Assembly (NCBI RefSeq): GCF_001667265.1
Contig: NZ_LZHW01000101.1
Coordinates: 1-48,148 of the forward strand
DNA from: Mycobacterium sp. ACS4331
GTDB lineage: Bacteria > Actinomycetota > Actinomycetes > Mycobacteriales > Mycobacteriaceae
Length of the DNA stretch: 48,148 bases
Direction: 5' to 3'
A program made the position numbers and the translations under genes. Shown in pieces: positions 20,609-30,765 of this stretch (positions are counted from its first letter, which is position 1; each line of letters opens with the position of its first letter). The notes under the pieces are model-generated. The model did not search any database and had not been told where the DNA came from. It worked only from the letters and a program-made list of their open reading frames with translations.

Positions 20609-23600
20609 TGTGCCCCGTTCTGCGGTCCGCCCCAGGACGCCGTGAGTTCGGCGAGTTCGTCCGCGGACAGACCCGAGGCGGCCATCGGCGCATGGTGGGT
20701 CGCGTCGGTGTCGGCGTCGTCCTCGGCGGACTCGAAGGACGTGGCGGCCTCGGCGGGGCCGGCATCGACCGCGGCCGCCAACTCGTGCAGCACCGGGTGT
20801 TCGAACACCATGCGCGCCTTGAGCGTCAGACCCGCGTCCCGGGCACGGGCCGCGACCTGCACCGCGAGGATGCTGTCCCCGCCGAGGGTGAAGAAGTCGT
20901 CATGCCGGTTGGCCACCGGCACGTCGAGAACCTCGGCCAGGATCGTCGCGAGCGCGCGCTCGGTGTCGGTGCTCGGCGGCTCGGCGGGCAGTTCGGCTGT
21001 CGCGGCGGCCGCGGGTGCCGCCGCCTCGCCCGCCCGCCCGACGATCTCCAGGGTGCCCGTCGCCGTCCACCGCGCGAGGTCGCCGGTGCGGTAGAGCCGG
21101 GCACCGGGGGTGAAGGGATTCGCGACGAACCGCTCGGCGGTGTCGGCGGCGGTGACCGCCTGGCCCACACCCCACGGCCCACCCGCGAAGTACAGCTCCC
21201 CCACGACACCTGTCGCGGCGGGCTTGAGGTCCGCGTCGAGCACATACACCCCGGTGTCGCCGCCGCCCCACTCGAGGAGTCGCTGCCGCTCGGCGGCGTC
21301 GGTGACCTCGATGTCGCGCAGCGTGGCGTCGGGCGTGTCCGCGAAGGCCTCCAGGACGCGGGTCAGCCAGATGCTGAAGCGCTCGAGGGTGGCCCGCTCG
21401 TACAGTTCGGCGCGGTAGATCGCGTGGCAGCGGTAGCCGTCCTCGCCCGTGAAGAAGCTCAGCTGCAGATCCGCATGTGCGGCATCGAAGTCGGGTTCGA
21501 GCGCCGTGAACGTCACGGGGCCGTCGGGGTCGATCACCCGGTCGGCCGGAAGCTGTTCGCGCACATGGACGACCACCCCGAACAGCGGGTTGCGCGACAG
21601 TGAGCGCACGGGGCTGACGGCGTCGACGACCTGGTCGAACGGCAGGTCCTGATGCGCGTAGGCGGCCAGCGCCATGTCCCGGGTGCGGGTCAGGATCTCG
21701 CGCACCGTCGGGTTGCCGCGAAGGTCGTTGCGCAGCACCAGGATGTTGATGAAGAACCCGACGAGTTGGTCCAGTTCCGGTTCGGTGCGGCCCGCGACGG
21801 GGCTGCCGATCGGGATGTCGAATCCACCGCCGGCCTTGTTGAGTGCGACCGCCACCGCGGCCTCGAGCAGCATGAACTCGGTGACGTTCAGCTCGGCCGC
21901 GAGCGCCATGAGCCGGTTGCGGGTGTCGGCGGCGATCTCAAAGGCGTGTGCCTCACCCACCCCGGAGAGCACCGGGGGCCGGGGGAAGTCGGGCCGCAGG
22001 CCGATCTCCTCGGGCAGGCCGGCGAGTTGGGACACCCAGTACTCGCGCTGCGGCGCAGCGATTCCCTTGTCGTCGGCGAGCAGTTGGGACTGCCACACCC
22101 CGTAGTCCGCGTACTGCACGGGCAGGGGCGCCCAGTGCGGGGCCTGCCCGCCGGTTCGGGCGCGGTAGGCCACCAGCAGGTCGGTGAACAGCACCGTCGC
22201 CGACCAGTGGTCACCCGCGATGTGATGCATGGTGACGGCCAGGACGTGCTCGCCGTCGGCCCGCAGCACCGCGGCCCGGATGGGCCACTGCGCCTCCAGG
22301 TCGAAGATGTGCGCGCGCTCCTTCTGCAGTCGTTCGGCGACCCACCGCTGCCCGGCACCGTCCAATACGCGCACCGGCAGGCCCGCGGGCTCGTGGATGA
22401 TCTGGTAAGGCACACCGTCGATTTCGCGGTAGGTGGTGCGCAGCACCTCGTGCCGGTCCACGACATCGCCGATCGCTGCGGTCAACGCCTCGACATCGAC
22501 CGGGCCGCGCAGGCGTGCGGCGAACGGGATGTTGTTCATCACACTGGGACCGTCGACGCGGTAGGTGAACCAGGTGCGGAGTTGCGACGCCGACAGCGGT
22601 GCCGGCCCGTCGTGGCCGACCGGGATCAGGCGGGGCCGAACAGGTCCCACGCTGCCCGACGCGAGCGCGTCGACATGGGCGGCGATCTGCGCGACCGTCG
22701 CGAGTTCGAAGATCTCCCGGACCCCGACCTCGACGTCGCACGCGGTTCGGATGGCGGCCACTAGCCGGGTGGCCAGCAGCGAATGCCCACCCAGGTCGAA
22801 GAACGAGTCGTCGGCGCCGATCGTGTCGCGGCCGAGGAGTTCACCGAACAGCGCAGCGACGCGCCACTCGGTGGCGGTCTCGGGCTCACGGAACTCGGTG
22901 GCGGACACAATCTCCGGGTCCGGCAGCGCGGTTCGGTCGATCTTGCCGTGCGTGGTGATGGGGATCTCGTCGAGCACGACGTAGCCCGCGGGCACCATGT
23001 ACTCGGGCAGCGCGGCGTTGACCCGCGCGCGGATACGGTCGACGTCAACCGATTCCAGCGGTTCGCCCGCGACGGGCGTGAGGTATCCGACCAGGCTCTT
23101 GCCCAGCCGCGGCAGATCGCGCAGCACCACGACGGCCTGCCCGACGCTGGGGTCCACCGAGATGGCGGCCGCGACGTCACCGAGTTCGATGCGGAAGCCC
23201 CGGATCTTGACCTGTTCGTCGGCGCGGCCGACGAATTCGATGTCGCCGTCGGCGTTGCGCCGGGCCAGGTCGCCCGAGCGGTACATGCGCTGTCCGGGGT
23301 TGAACGGGTCGGCGACGAAGCGTTCGGCGGTCAGGCCGGGCCTGCGGTGGTAGCCGTGCGCGACATGGCTGCCGCCGATGTAGATCTCACCGATCACGCC
23401 GACCGGGACGGGCTGCAGCGCCTCGTCGAGCAGGTGCAGCGTGGTGTTGATCTTGGGGGTGCCGATCGGCACGATCCGCGTGCCCTGCTTGCCCTCGACC
23501 TTGTACCGGCTGGCGTTGACGATGGTCTCGGTCGGTCCGTAGAAGTTGTGCAGCATCGCGTCGAAGGTGGCGTGGAATTTGTCGGCCACCTCACCGGGCA

Positions 23601-25821
23601 GGGGTTCGCCGCCGATCGGCACGCGCTGCAGGGTGCGCCACTGGTTGACGCCGGGCAGCGACAGGAACAGGCCGAGCAGCGAGGGCACGAAGTGCATCGC
23701 GGTGATGCCCTCGTCGCGCAGCAGATCGGTCAGGTATCCGATGTCGTTGAGGCCGCCGGGTTTGTGGATCACGATGCGGGCCCCGCAGGCCAGCGTGCCG
23801 AACACCTCACCGATCGAGATGTCGAAGCTGGGTGAGGCGACCTGCAGCAGACGGTCGTTGGCGTCGATTCCGTAGTCCCCCTGGAACCACACGAAGTACT
23901 CGGCGATCGGGCGGTGCGGCACCGGGACGCCCTTGGGCTGGCCCGTGGTTCCGGAGGTGTAGATCAGGTAGGCGGTGTTGTCCGGACCGTGCGGGCGGAT
24001 CAGGTCGGCGGGCGTCGGATTGTCGGTGCGCTGGTCGTCGAGGCCCGTGATGGGTTCGCGGATAACGAGTTTGGCGTCGCAGTCGCCCAGGATGAACGCC
24101 AGCCGGTCCTCGGGATAGGTCGGGTCGACCGGCAGGTACACCGCGCCGGCCTTGACGATGCCCAATGCGGTGACGACGAGTTCCGGGGACTTGTCCAGCA
24201 GCACCGCGACGCGGTCCTCGGCACCGATGCCCTGTGCGATCAGCCAGTGCGCGATGCGGTTGGCGGACTCGTTGAGTTCGCGGTAGCTGTAGTGCCTGCC
24301 CTCGTAGACCACCGCGGTCGCCTCGGGGGTCCGCGCGACCTGCGCGGTCACCAGATCGGCCAGGGTGGCGGGCGCGGTGTCGAACACCTCGCCGTGGGAC
24401 ACCTCGCGCAGCCACGCGGCGGACGCCGGGTCCATCAGCTCCAGCCGGGACAGCACGGTGTCCGGGGCGGCCAGGGCGCTGTCGAGCAGGACGACGAAGT
24501 GGTCGAGCAGTTGTGCGGCCAGCCGCGGTTCGAGGATCTCGATGAGGTGCTCGGCCTCGACAAGCGCACCCGCCGAGGACATCTCGACCATGAATCCCAG
24601 CGGCAGCTGGGTGAGGTGGCCGCGCAGTTCGCCGCGCCGGCACTGCAGGCCCGGAGGGGTGAAGCCGCCGCCGTCGGGTTCGCGGAAGCCGAAGCTCACC
24701 CGGGTCAGCCGCTCCGCACCGTGACGGCGGTCCGGGTTGAGATCGCGAACCACCCGGTCGAGATTGACGCGCTGATGCGCGAACGCCCCGAGCGCGGTGT
24801 CGCGGGCCTGGTCGAGGAGTTGGCGGAACGTCAGATTCGAGTGCGGACGCAGCCTCATCGCGACGGTGTTGCCGTAGTAGCCGATGGTGTCCTCGGAGTC
24901 GGCATCGCGGTTGACCACGGGCGTCACGACCAGGAAGTCGTCGCTGTGGGTGTAGCGGTGGATCAGGGTGCCGAACACCGCGAGCAGCACCATGTAGGGG
25001 GTGGCCCCGGTCTCGCGCGCCAGTGCGGCCACGCGCTCGGTGGTCTCCGGGGTCAGACGCACGGTGCTGCGCGACGAGCGCCAGCTGCTCGGGACCGCCG
25101 AGCCGTTGGGCCCGGGCAGTTCCAGCGGCTCGGGCATATCGGCCATGACCGCACGCCAGTAGGCGAGATCGGCGGCCTCGGAGGCATTCTCCGCGGATCG
25201 ACGCCGCACCGGTTCCGGTTCGAGCGTCGCACCGGTGTAGGCATGGGTGAGGTCGGTGAAGAACACCCGCCAGGAGGCGTCGTCCCACGCGATGTGATGG
25301 GCGACCAACAGCATCATGTGCTCGTCGGGTGCGGTGCGGACCACGGTGATCCGCAGCGGGGCATCCTTGGTGAGGTCGAACGGGGCGCCGAACTCCCGCT
25401 GTGCGAGCACCTCGAGTCGAAGCTGCCGGGCATGGTCGGACAGCTCGGTGAGGTCGTGCACGGTCCAGGCCGGGCGCAGGTCGTCGATGACGCGGGGGTG
25501 CGGTTCGCCGTTCTCGTCGGCGTGATACGTGGTGCGCAGCACGCTGTGCCGCTGTGCGACCGCGTCCACCGCCTCGTGCAGTCTGGCGACGTCGAGGGCA
25601 CCGGTGAGCCGGTAGGACACCGACACGTTCAGCAGTGCGCCACTGGGATCGGCGGCCTGGACGAACCACATCCGCAACTGCCCCTCGGACAGCCCGGTGC
25701 TCGGTTGGTCCGCCGCGGCCGAAGCGGCGCCCGGGTTCGACAGCCCGCGTTCGTTGAGCCTGCGCCGCAACAGTTCCAGGCGCCGGTCGTCGAGGGAGGT
25801 GTCAGTCACGTGAGGGTTCAC
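20605..25821 (-). CDS. mbtE: Mycobactin peptide synthetase MbtE (C-A-T-C-deltaA-T)
   Basis: This 1738-residue NRPS activates the first lysine of mycobactin. Domains: C1 (about 40-460, HHIAWDD at 175-181), A (about 485-970, TSGTTGQPKG at 622-631), T1 (Ser1014 in LGGHSL), C2 (about 1075-1510, HHIAGD at 1199-1204), a remnant of an A domain (about 1519-1598) and T2 (Ser1650 in LGGDSI). The remnant keeps only the stretch around LYRTGDLARW and lacks the P-loop and substrate pocket, so T2 cannot be loaded in cis. GTG 25821 overlaps the mbtD stop by 4 nt and has GGAGAG just upstream; GTG 25809 is an alternative. Confidence 0.94.
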
Positions 25822-28733
25822 TTTCTCTCCAGGTCGGACACGAGTTCAGCGCCGGTGATCCCGCCGAGCAGGCGGGCCAGGCCGACCGTGCGCCCCATGA
25901 CGCGGTGGAGCCGCTTGCGCAGGTCGAGCGCGAGCAGCGAGTCGACGCCCAGGTCGAACAGCGATTCGTTCAGGTCCAAGACGCCCGGATCGGGAAGGCT
26001 CAGGACCGCGGCGAGTTCGGCGCGCACGGTGTCGGCCGTACTCCGATCGGCTGCTGCTGCGCCATGTTCCACCGCGGGGACCGGCGCATCGAGGCTGTCG
26101 AGGAACATCCGGAGGCGTTCGGTGTCGGCCGAGAGCACCAACGGATCCACGGCGTGATCCCGCAGGCTCGCCGCGATGGCCGCCTCGGCCGGCATCTGTC
26201 GCAGCCCGGACCGCTCGATGTTGGCGATCTCGGCGGCGTCGACGATGCCGCCGTCACCCCACAGGCCCCAGCGCACGGACACGCAGCGACGGCCCGTCGC
26301 CCGCACCTGATGCGCGACGATGTCCAGCATCCGGTTGGCCGCGGCGTACGCGGCGTGCCCGTGTCCGCCCCACACGCCAGACATCGAGGAGCACAGCAGC
26401 ATCCGGCTCTCGGGGCGGTGCGGCCAGATCTGCGCGAGCCGCACGGCGCCGACCACCTTGGCGCTGAGCGTCTGGATGAATGCCGCGGTGTCGAGGTCTT
26501 GGGCTGTGCCGAACCGTGCCAGGCCCGCGCAGTGCACGACGAGCGATGCGCCTTGGCCGCCGAATTGCGCCGCGGCCGCACTCAACTGTCCGGCGTCGGT
26601 GATATCGCACGGCACCGCGACCACCTCGGTGCCGTGGGTTTCGGACAGCGCCGCACACACCGCGGGATCCACCGCGCGCCGGCTCAGCAGCACGATCCGG
26701 CGCGCGCCGCGTTCGGCGAGGTGGCGGGCGTACTGCAGGCCGATGGCACCCGCGGCGCCGGTGATGACGACATCGTCGAGCAGTCCGCCGTCGAGGGCCA
26801 GGTCCGGGGCCGTGACACCGGAGGTGGTGAACGCCTTGGGGTCACGGCGATACAGCTGGGGGCGGCCGTCGACGTGACGAAGCGCAAGCTCTCCCCCGCA
26901 GGCCCGCACGACGTCGAGCACGACCTCGGCCGCCACGCCGGGCACTGTGTCGAGATGGTGGAACGCCTGATCGGGCCGTTCGAAACCCAGACTGCGGTGC
27001 ACCGCGGCAAGCGCCGCCGCGACGGGCGAGGGCACCGGGTCGGCGACGCCGGTCTGCTCGGCGCCGATGGTGACGAGCCACACCTGCCTGCAGGACGGGC
27101 CGATCTGGTCGACGTAGCGCAGTAGGCCCGCCTGGACCAGCTTGGCGAGCGCGGCGGCGGCCTCGGGCACGTCGGTGTCCGCCAGGTCGGGGGCCACCGC
27201 CACGAGAATCTCGGCGTCCGAGGGCATGACGTCGCCGAGCACCGTGTGCAGTCCGTGCACCAGCGACGTGGCTCCTCCGAGCGTGACCACCGCCACCGAG
27301 GGTCGGCCTCGGGTTGCGGGAGTGGGCATCGGCACCCACGACTCCGCGGTGACGGTCAGACCCGTCACGGGGGCCAGGGGCTCGCGCTGGGCCCAGAGGC
27401 CACCGGCGCGCATCGGGGCGTTGGGGAATCCCCGCAGCGCCGCGCCCGTCGATGGCGTCAGCTCGCGCCAGATGAAGGTCGGGTCGGCCACCGCGACCGC
27501 GGCGATGTTGGCCGCCAACTGGTGCGGCAGCGGGTGGTCCCGATGTCCGGTTCCGGCCAGCACCGCCTCGCCCGCGCGCTCGGCGACCGCGTGCAGCAGC
27601 GCCGGGTGGCTGGACAGCTCGACGAAGATCGTTGCCCCGCAGTCGATCGCCGCCTGCACGGCGCGGTCGAACCGAACGGTGTTGCGCAGGTTGGCATACC
27701 AGTAGTCGACGAACCCGGTGCCGGGGGCGACGACGGCGCCGGTGGTGCCGCCGATGAACTGCACGGCGGTCTCGGCGAACGACGCCGCCGGCAGGTGATC
27801 CTGCACCCAGCCCCGCAGGGGTTCGAGCACGCTGGTGTGGACGGGGAAGTTGACCGTGATCGGTGTGCCGAGTCGGCCGTCGGCCCGCACGCGTTCGACC
27901 GCCGCCGCGACGGCGTCGGCGTCACCCGAGACGGCGACGGCCGCACTCGCGTTGATCACCGAGAGTTCAAGCCAGCCGCCGATGTCCTCGATCAGGTCCC
28001 GTGCGGCGTCGGCCGTGATGCCCAGTGCCGCGACAGCATACCTGCCGGTGAGTCGGTCGACCACGCCCGCGCGCACCGCGACGACCGTCACGGCGTCGGC
28101 GAGGCCCATCGCTCCGGCCACATACGCCGCGGCGATCTCCCCGAGGCTGTGCCCGACCGCGAGGTCCGGGGCCACCCCGTGACTGCGCCACGCGGCGGCC
28201 AGCCCCACCGCGTGGGCGAACTGGGCGCCCTGGATCTCGATCTCGGAGAAGGATTCCGGGGCGTCGATCTCGGTCAGGTAGCGCAGCGGGCTCGCGTGTC
28301 CGGCGGCGGCGAACGCCGCGGCGCATTCGTCGACCGCGGCGCGGTAGCCGGGCAGGCGCCGGTGGGCGTCGGCTCCCATGCCGGGATGCTGACCGCCCTG
28401 GCCGGGGAAGACGAACGCCACCCTCGGCGGTCGGCTCGTCGACGAGCCGGACACCAGCCGGTGTTCGGCGCCGTGGGCCACCGCGTCCAGCGCGGCCCGC
28501 AGCTCCGCGCGGTCGGCTGCGCGAATCACGCTCCGGTGCCTGCGGATTCGTCGGGTGCGCAGCAGGTGGGTCGCGATGTCGGCGACACTCGCCGCGCGCC
28601 CGCAGTCGGTGTCGAGGAAGCGCAGCAGGGCCGCGGCGTCCTTCGCCACCAGGTCGTGGGAATGGGCGCTGATCAGCACGGGGATGCGCCCGTCCGGAAG
28701 GGTCGCGCCGCCGAATGCGCCGGCGCACGTCAT
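25818..28733 (-). CDS. mbtD: Mycobactin polyketide synthase MbtD (AT-KR-ACP)
   Basis: MbtD (971 residues) is the second half of a split PKS module that supplies the beta-hydroxy acid linking the two lysine units. The acyltransferase is at about 100-400, with GHSLGE (nucleophile Ser196) and His299 in FPVHTS, where malonyl-type ATs usually read HAFH. The ketoreductase is at about 630-860: NADPH motif ITGAAGAIG, then SSMSGV and the Tyr in HAAYAAANR. The ACP carries Ser932 in LGVDSL. It would act with the MbtC ketosynthase. ATG 28733 overlaps the mbtC stop by 4 nt. Confidence 0.93.
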   Translation of the reverse strand: MTCAGAFGGATLPDGRIPVLISAHSHDLVAKDAAALLRFLDTDCGRAASVADIATHLLRTRRIRRHRSVIRAADRAELRAALDAVAHGAEHRLVSGSSTSRPPRVAFVFPGQGGQHPGMGADAHRRLPGYRAAVDECAAAFAAAGHASPLRYLTEIDAPESFSEIEIQGAQFAHAVGLAAAWRSHGVAPDLAVGHSLGEIAAAYVAGAMGLADAVTVVAVRAGVVDRLTGRYAVAALGITADAARDLIEDIGGWLELSVINASAAVAVSGDADAVAAAVERVRADGRLGTPITVNFPVHTSVLEPLRGWVQDHLPAASFAETAVQFIGGTTGAVVAPGTGFVDYWYANLRNTVRFDRAVQAAIDCGATIFVELSSHPALLHAVAERAGEAVLAGTGHRDHPLPHQLAANIAAVAVADPTFIWRELTPSTGAALRGFPNAPMRAGGLWAQREPLAPVTGLTVTAESWVPMPTPATRGRPSVAVVTLGGATSLVHGLHTVLGDVMPSDAEILVAVAPDLADTDVPEAAAALAKLVQAGLLRYVDQIGPSCRQVWLVTIGAEQTGVADPVPSPVAAALAAVHRSLGFERPDQAFHHLDTVPGVAAEVVLDVVRACGGELALRHVDGRPQLYRRDPKAFTTSGVTAPDLALDGGLLDDVVITGAAGAIGLQYARHLAERGARRIVLLSRRAVDPAVCAALSETHGTEVVAVPCDITDAGQLSAAAAQFGGQGASLVVHCAGLARFGTAQDLDTAAFIQTLSAKVVGAVRLAQIWPHRPESRMLLCSSMSGVWGGHGHAAYAAANRMLDIVAHQVRATGRRCVSVRWGLWGDGGIVDAAEIANIERSGLRQMPAEAAIAASLRDHAVDPLVLSADTERLRMFLDSLDAPVPAVEHGAAAADRSTADTVRAELAAVLSLPDPGVLDLNESLFDLGVDSLLALDLRKRLHRVMGRTVGLARLLGGITGAELVSDLERK

Positions 28734-30028
28734 GATGCGACCTGCTCGGGCATCGACACGATGACGTGGGTGTTGGTGCCGCTCATGCCGAACGCGGAGA
28801 CCGCGGCCACGCGCCGGCCATCGGTGGCGGGCCAGGGACGAAGCTTGTCCGCCAGACGCAGGCCCTGACTGTCCCAGTCGATCTCGGTGCTGGGGTCGTC
28901 GACATGCAGGGTCGGGAGGATGCTGCCGTGCTCGGCGGCGACCAGCACCTTGGCCAGCCCCAGCGCACCGGCCGCGGCCTGGGTGTGGCCGAGGTTGGAC
29001 TTGACCGACCCCAGGAAAGCGCCGGTGCCCGGCGCCGCGGCGCCGTAGGTGACGGCCAGGGAACGCAGTTCGGTGCGATCCCCCAACCGGGTGCCGGTGC
29101 CGTGCCCCTCGATGACGTCGACCTGCTCGGGGGCCAGTCCTGCGACATCGAGGGCGCGGCGGAACAGGCGCACCTGGGCGGCCTCGCTCGGTGCGGTCAG
29201 TCCGGTGGTGCGCCCGTCGGAATTCAGGACGCTGGCGGACACCTCGGCCAGGATCGGTCTGCCGTCGGCCAGGGCGCGAGAGCGCTTCTGCAGCAGGTAC
29301 ATCGCCGCGCCCTCGGCCCACACGGTGCCGGTGGCGTGTGCGCTGTAGGGCCGGCAGTGGCCGTCGTCGGACAGTGCGTGCTGCTTGGAGAACTCGACGA
29401 AGTACCCGGGTGAGCCCATCACGGTGACGCCACCGGCCAGCGCGAGGTCGCAGTCCCCGCTGTGCAGGGCCGCGACCGCGGTGTGGAACGCGGCCAGGGC
29501 CGAGGAGCATGAGGTGTCCACCGTGAGCGCGGGTCCGGCCAGGTCGAGCAGATACGCGATGCGTCCCGAGATCACGCCCAGCGAGGTCCCGGTGATCAGA
29601 TGCCCGCTGTGATGCGAGAACTCGGCCATGGGTGGCCCGTACTCGAGGGTCGATGCGCCGACGTAGCAGCCCACATCGTGGCCGGCGAGGTCGTCGGGGT
29701 TGATGCCGCTGTTCTCCACGGCGCGCCAGGCCAGGCGCAGCGCGACTCGTTGCTGCGGGTCCATCGCGACGGCTTCACGGGGTGAGATGCCGAAGAACTC
29801 GGGATCGAATTCAGCTGCGCTGGAGAGGAATCCACCCAGGTTGTGGATCTGTTTGAACCCGTCCCGCCGGGATCCCTCGAACAGGTCGTTCAGTGCCCAG
29901 CCGCGGTCGGTGGGGAATGGGCCCAGGGCCTCACGCTGTTCGGTCAGCAGGGTCCAGAAGGCCTCCGGGGTGGCGACATCGCCGGGTGTCTCCAGCGCCA
30001 TGCCCACGATCACCACGGGGTCGGTCAT
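28730..30028 (-). CDS. mbtC: Mycobactin ketosynthase MbtC
   Basis: MbtC (432 residues) is a stand-alone beta-ketoacyl synthase, the other half of the split PKS module with MbtD. The active-site Cys174 lies in VDTSCSSALAAF, and the two catalytic His are His309 (EGHGTGT) and His348 (NLGHTQ). It matches Rv2382c in length. It overlaps mbtT at its start and mbtD at its end, each by 4 nt (ATGA). Confidence 0.95.
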   Translation of the reverse strand: MTDPVVIVGMALETPGDVATPEAFWTLLTEQREALGPFPTDRGWALNDLFEGSRRDGFKQIHNLGGFLSSAAEFDPEFFGISPREAVAMDPQQRVALRLAWRAVENSGINPDDLAGHDVGCYVGASTLEYGPPMAEFSHHSGHLITGTSLGVISGRIAYLLDLAGPALTVDTSCSSALAAFHTAVAALHSGDCDLALAGGVTVMGSPGYFVEFSKQHALSDDGHCRPYSAHATGTVWAEGAAMYLLQKRSRALADGRPILAEVSASVLNSDGRTTGLTAPSEAAQVRLFRRALDVAGLAPEQVDVIEGHGTGTRLGDRTELRSLAVTYGAAAPGTGAFLGSVKSNLGHTQAAAGALGLAKVLVAAEHGSILPTLHVDDPSTEIDWDSQGLRLADKLRPWPATDGRRVAAVSAFGMSGTNTHVIVSMPEQVAS

Positions 30029-30765
30029 GTTCTGCCCACCAACCGAGCCACCGCGTTCAGGTGGTCGTTGAGATAGAAGTGCCCGCCGTCGAAGAACTCA
30101 CAGGTGAACCGGCCCTCGGTGTGGCCCGCCCAGCGGTCCAGCCAGTCCCGCCGGGTGCGGTGATCCGCACTGCCGCCGAGGGCGTGGATGTCGGCACGGA
30201 TCCTCACGTCTGGGGCACAGGAGTAGGTGCTCAGCGCGCGGTAGTCCGCCTTGACTGCCCGCATCAGCAGTTCGGCGAAGTCCTCGTCCTCGAGCAGCAC
30301 CGGATTGGTCCCGCCAAGGTCGATCATGTCGGCGAGCACCTCGGCGTCGGTGCTCGGCAGCGGGAATCCCTCCGTGACGGTCGACGGGGCCTGTCCCGCC
30401 GAGGCCCACAGGGCGCGGACATCGACGCCACGGGCCTCGGCGATGCGGGCGAACTCGAATGCCACGACCGCGCCCATGCAGTGCCCGAAGAGCGTCAGCG
30501 GTGCCACCCCGGACCAGTCACCGGCGTCGAACAACTGCTGCGCGATCTCCTCCACGGTGCCGGCCGCGGGATGCGTGAGGCGGTCGGCACGCTGTGGGTA
30601 CTGCACGATGATCGCAGGAGTTCCATTGTCCGACAGAACTTTCGCGAACCCGCGGTAGGCCGCTGCGGCACCGCCCGCGTGCGGGAAGACCACGGTGGCA
30701 CCCGGCGCCGCGCCGGGGAACCGCTTGATCCAGGACGGGAACGACACACCGGTGTCCGAGGTCAT
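30025..30765 (-). CDS. mbtT: Type II thioesterase MbtT with a Cys nucleophile
   Basis: This 246-residue alpha/beta-hydrolase thioesterase is of the type that removes wrong or stalled groups from NRPS/PKS carrier domains. The FPHAGG oxyanion segment is at 27-32. The nucleophile elbow reads GHCMG (94-98), so Cys96 stands where most family members have Ser (codon TGC). The likely partners are Asp201 and His229 (GGHFY). In M. tuberculosis the equivalent domain is fused to the end of MbtB; here it is a separate gene, as in M. smegmatis. Its ATG overlaps the mbtB stop by 4 nt. Confidence 0.9.
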   Translation of the reverse strand: MTSDTGVSFPSWIKRFPGAAPGATVVFPHAGGAAAAYRGFAKVLSDNGTPAIIVQYPQRADRLTHPAAGTVEEIAQQLFDAGDWSGVAPLTLFGHCMGAVVAFEFARIAEARGVDVRALWASAGQAPSTVTEGFPLPSTDAEVLADMIDLGGTNPVLLEDEDFAELLMRAVKADYRALSTYSCAPDVRIRADIHALGGSADHRTRRDWLDRWAGHTEGRFTCEFFDGGHFYLNDHLNAVARLVGRT

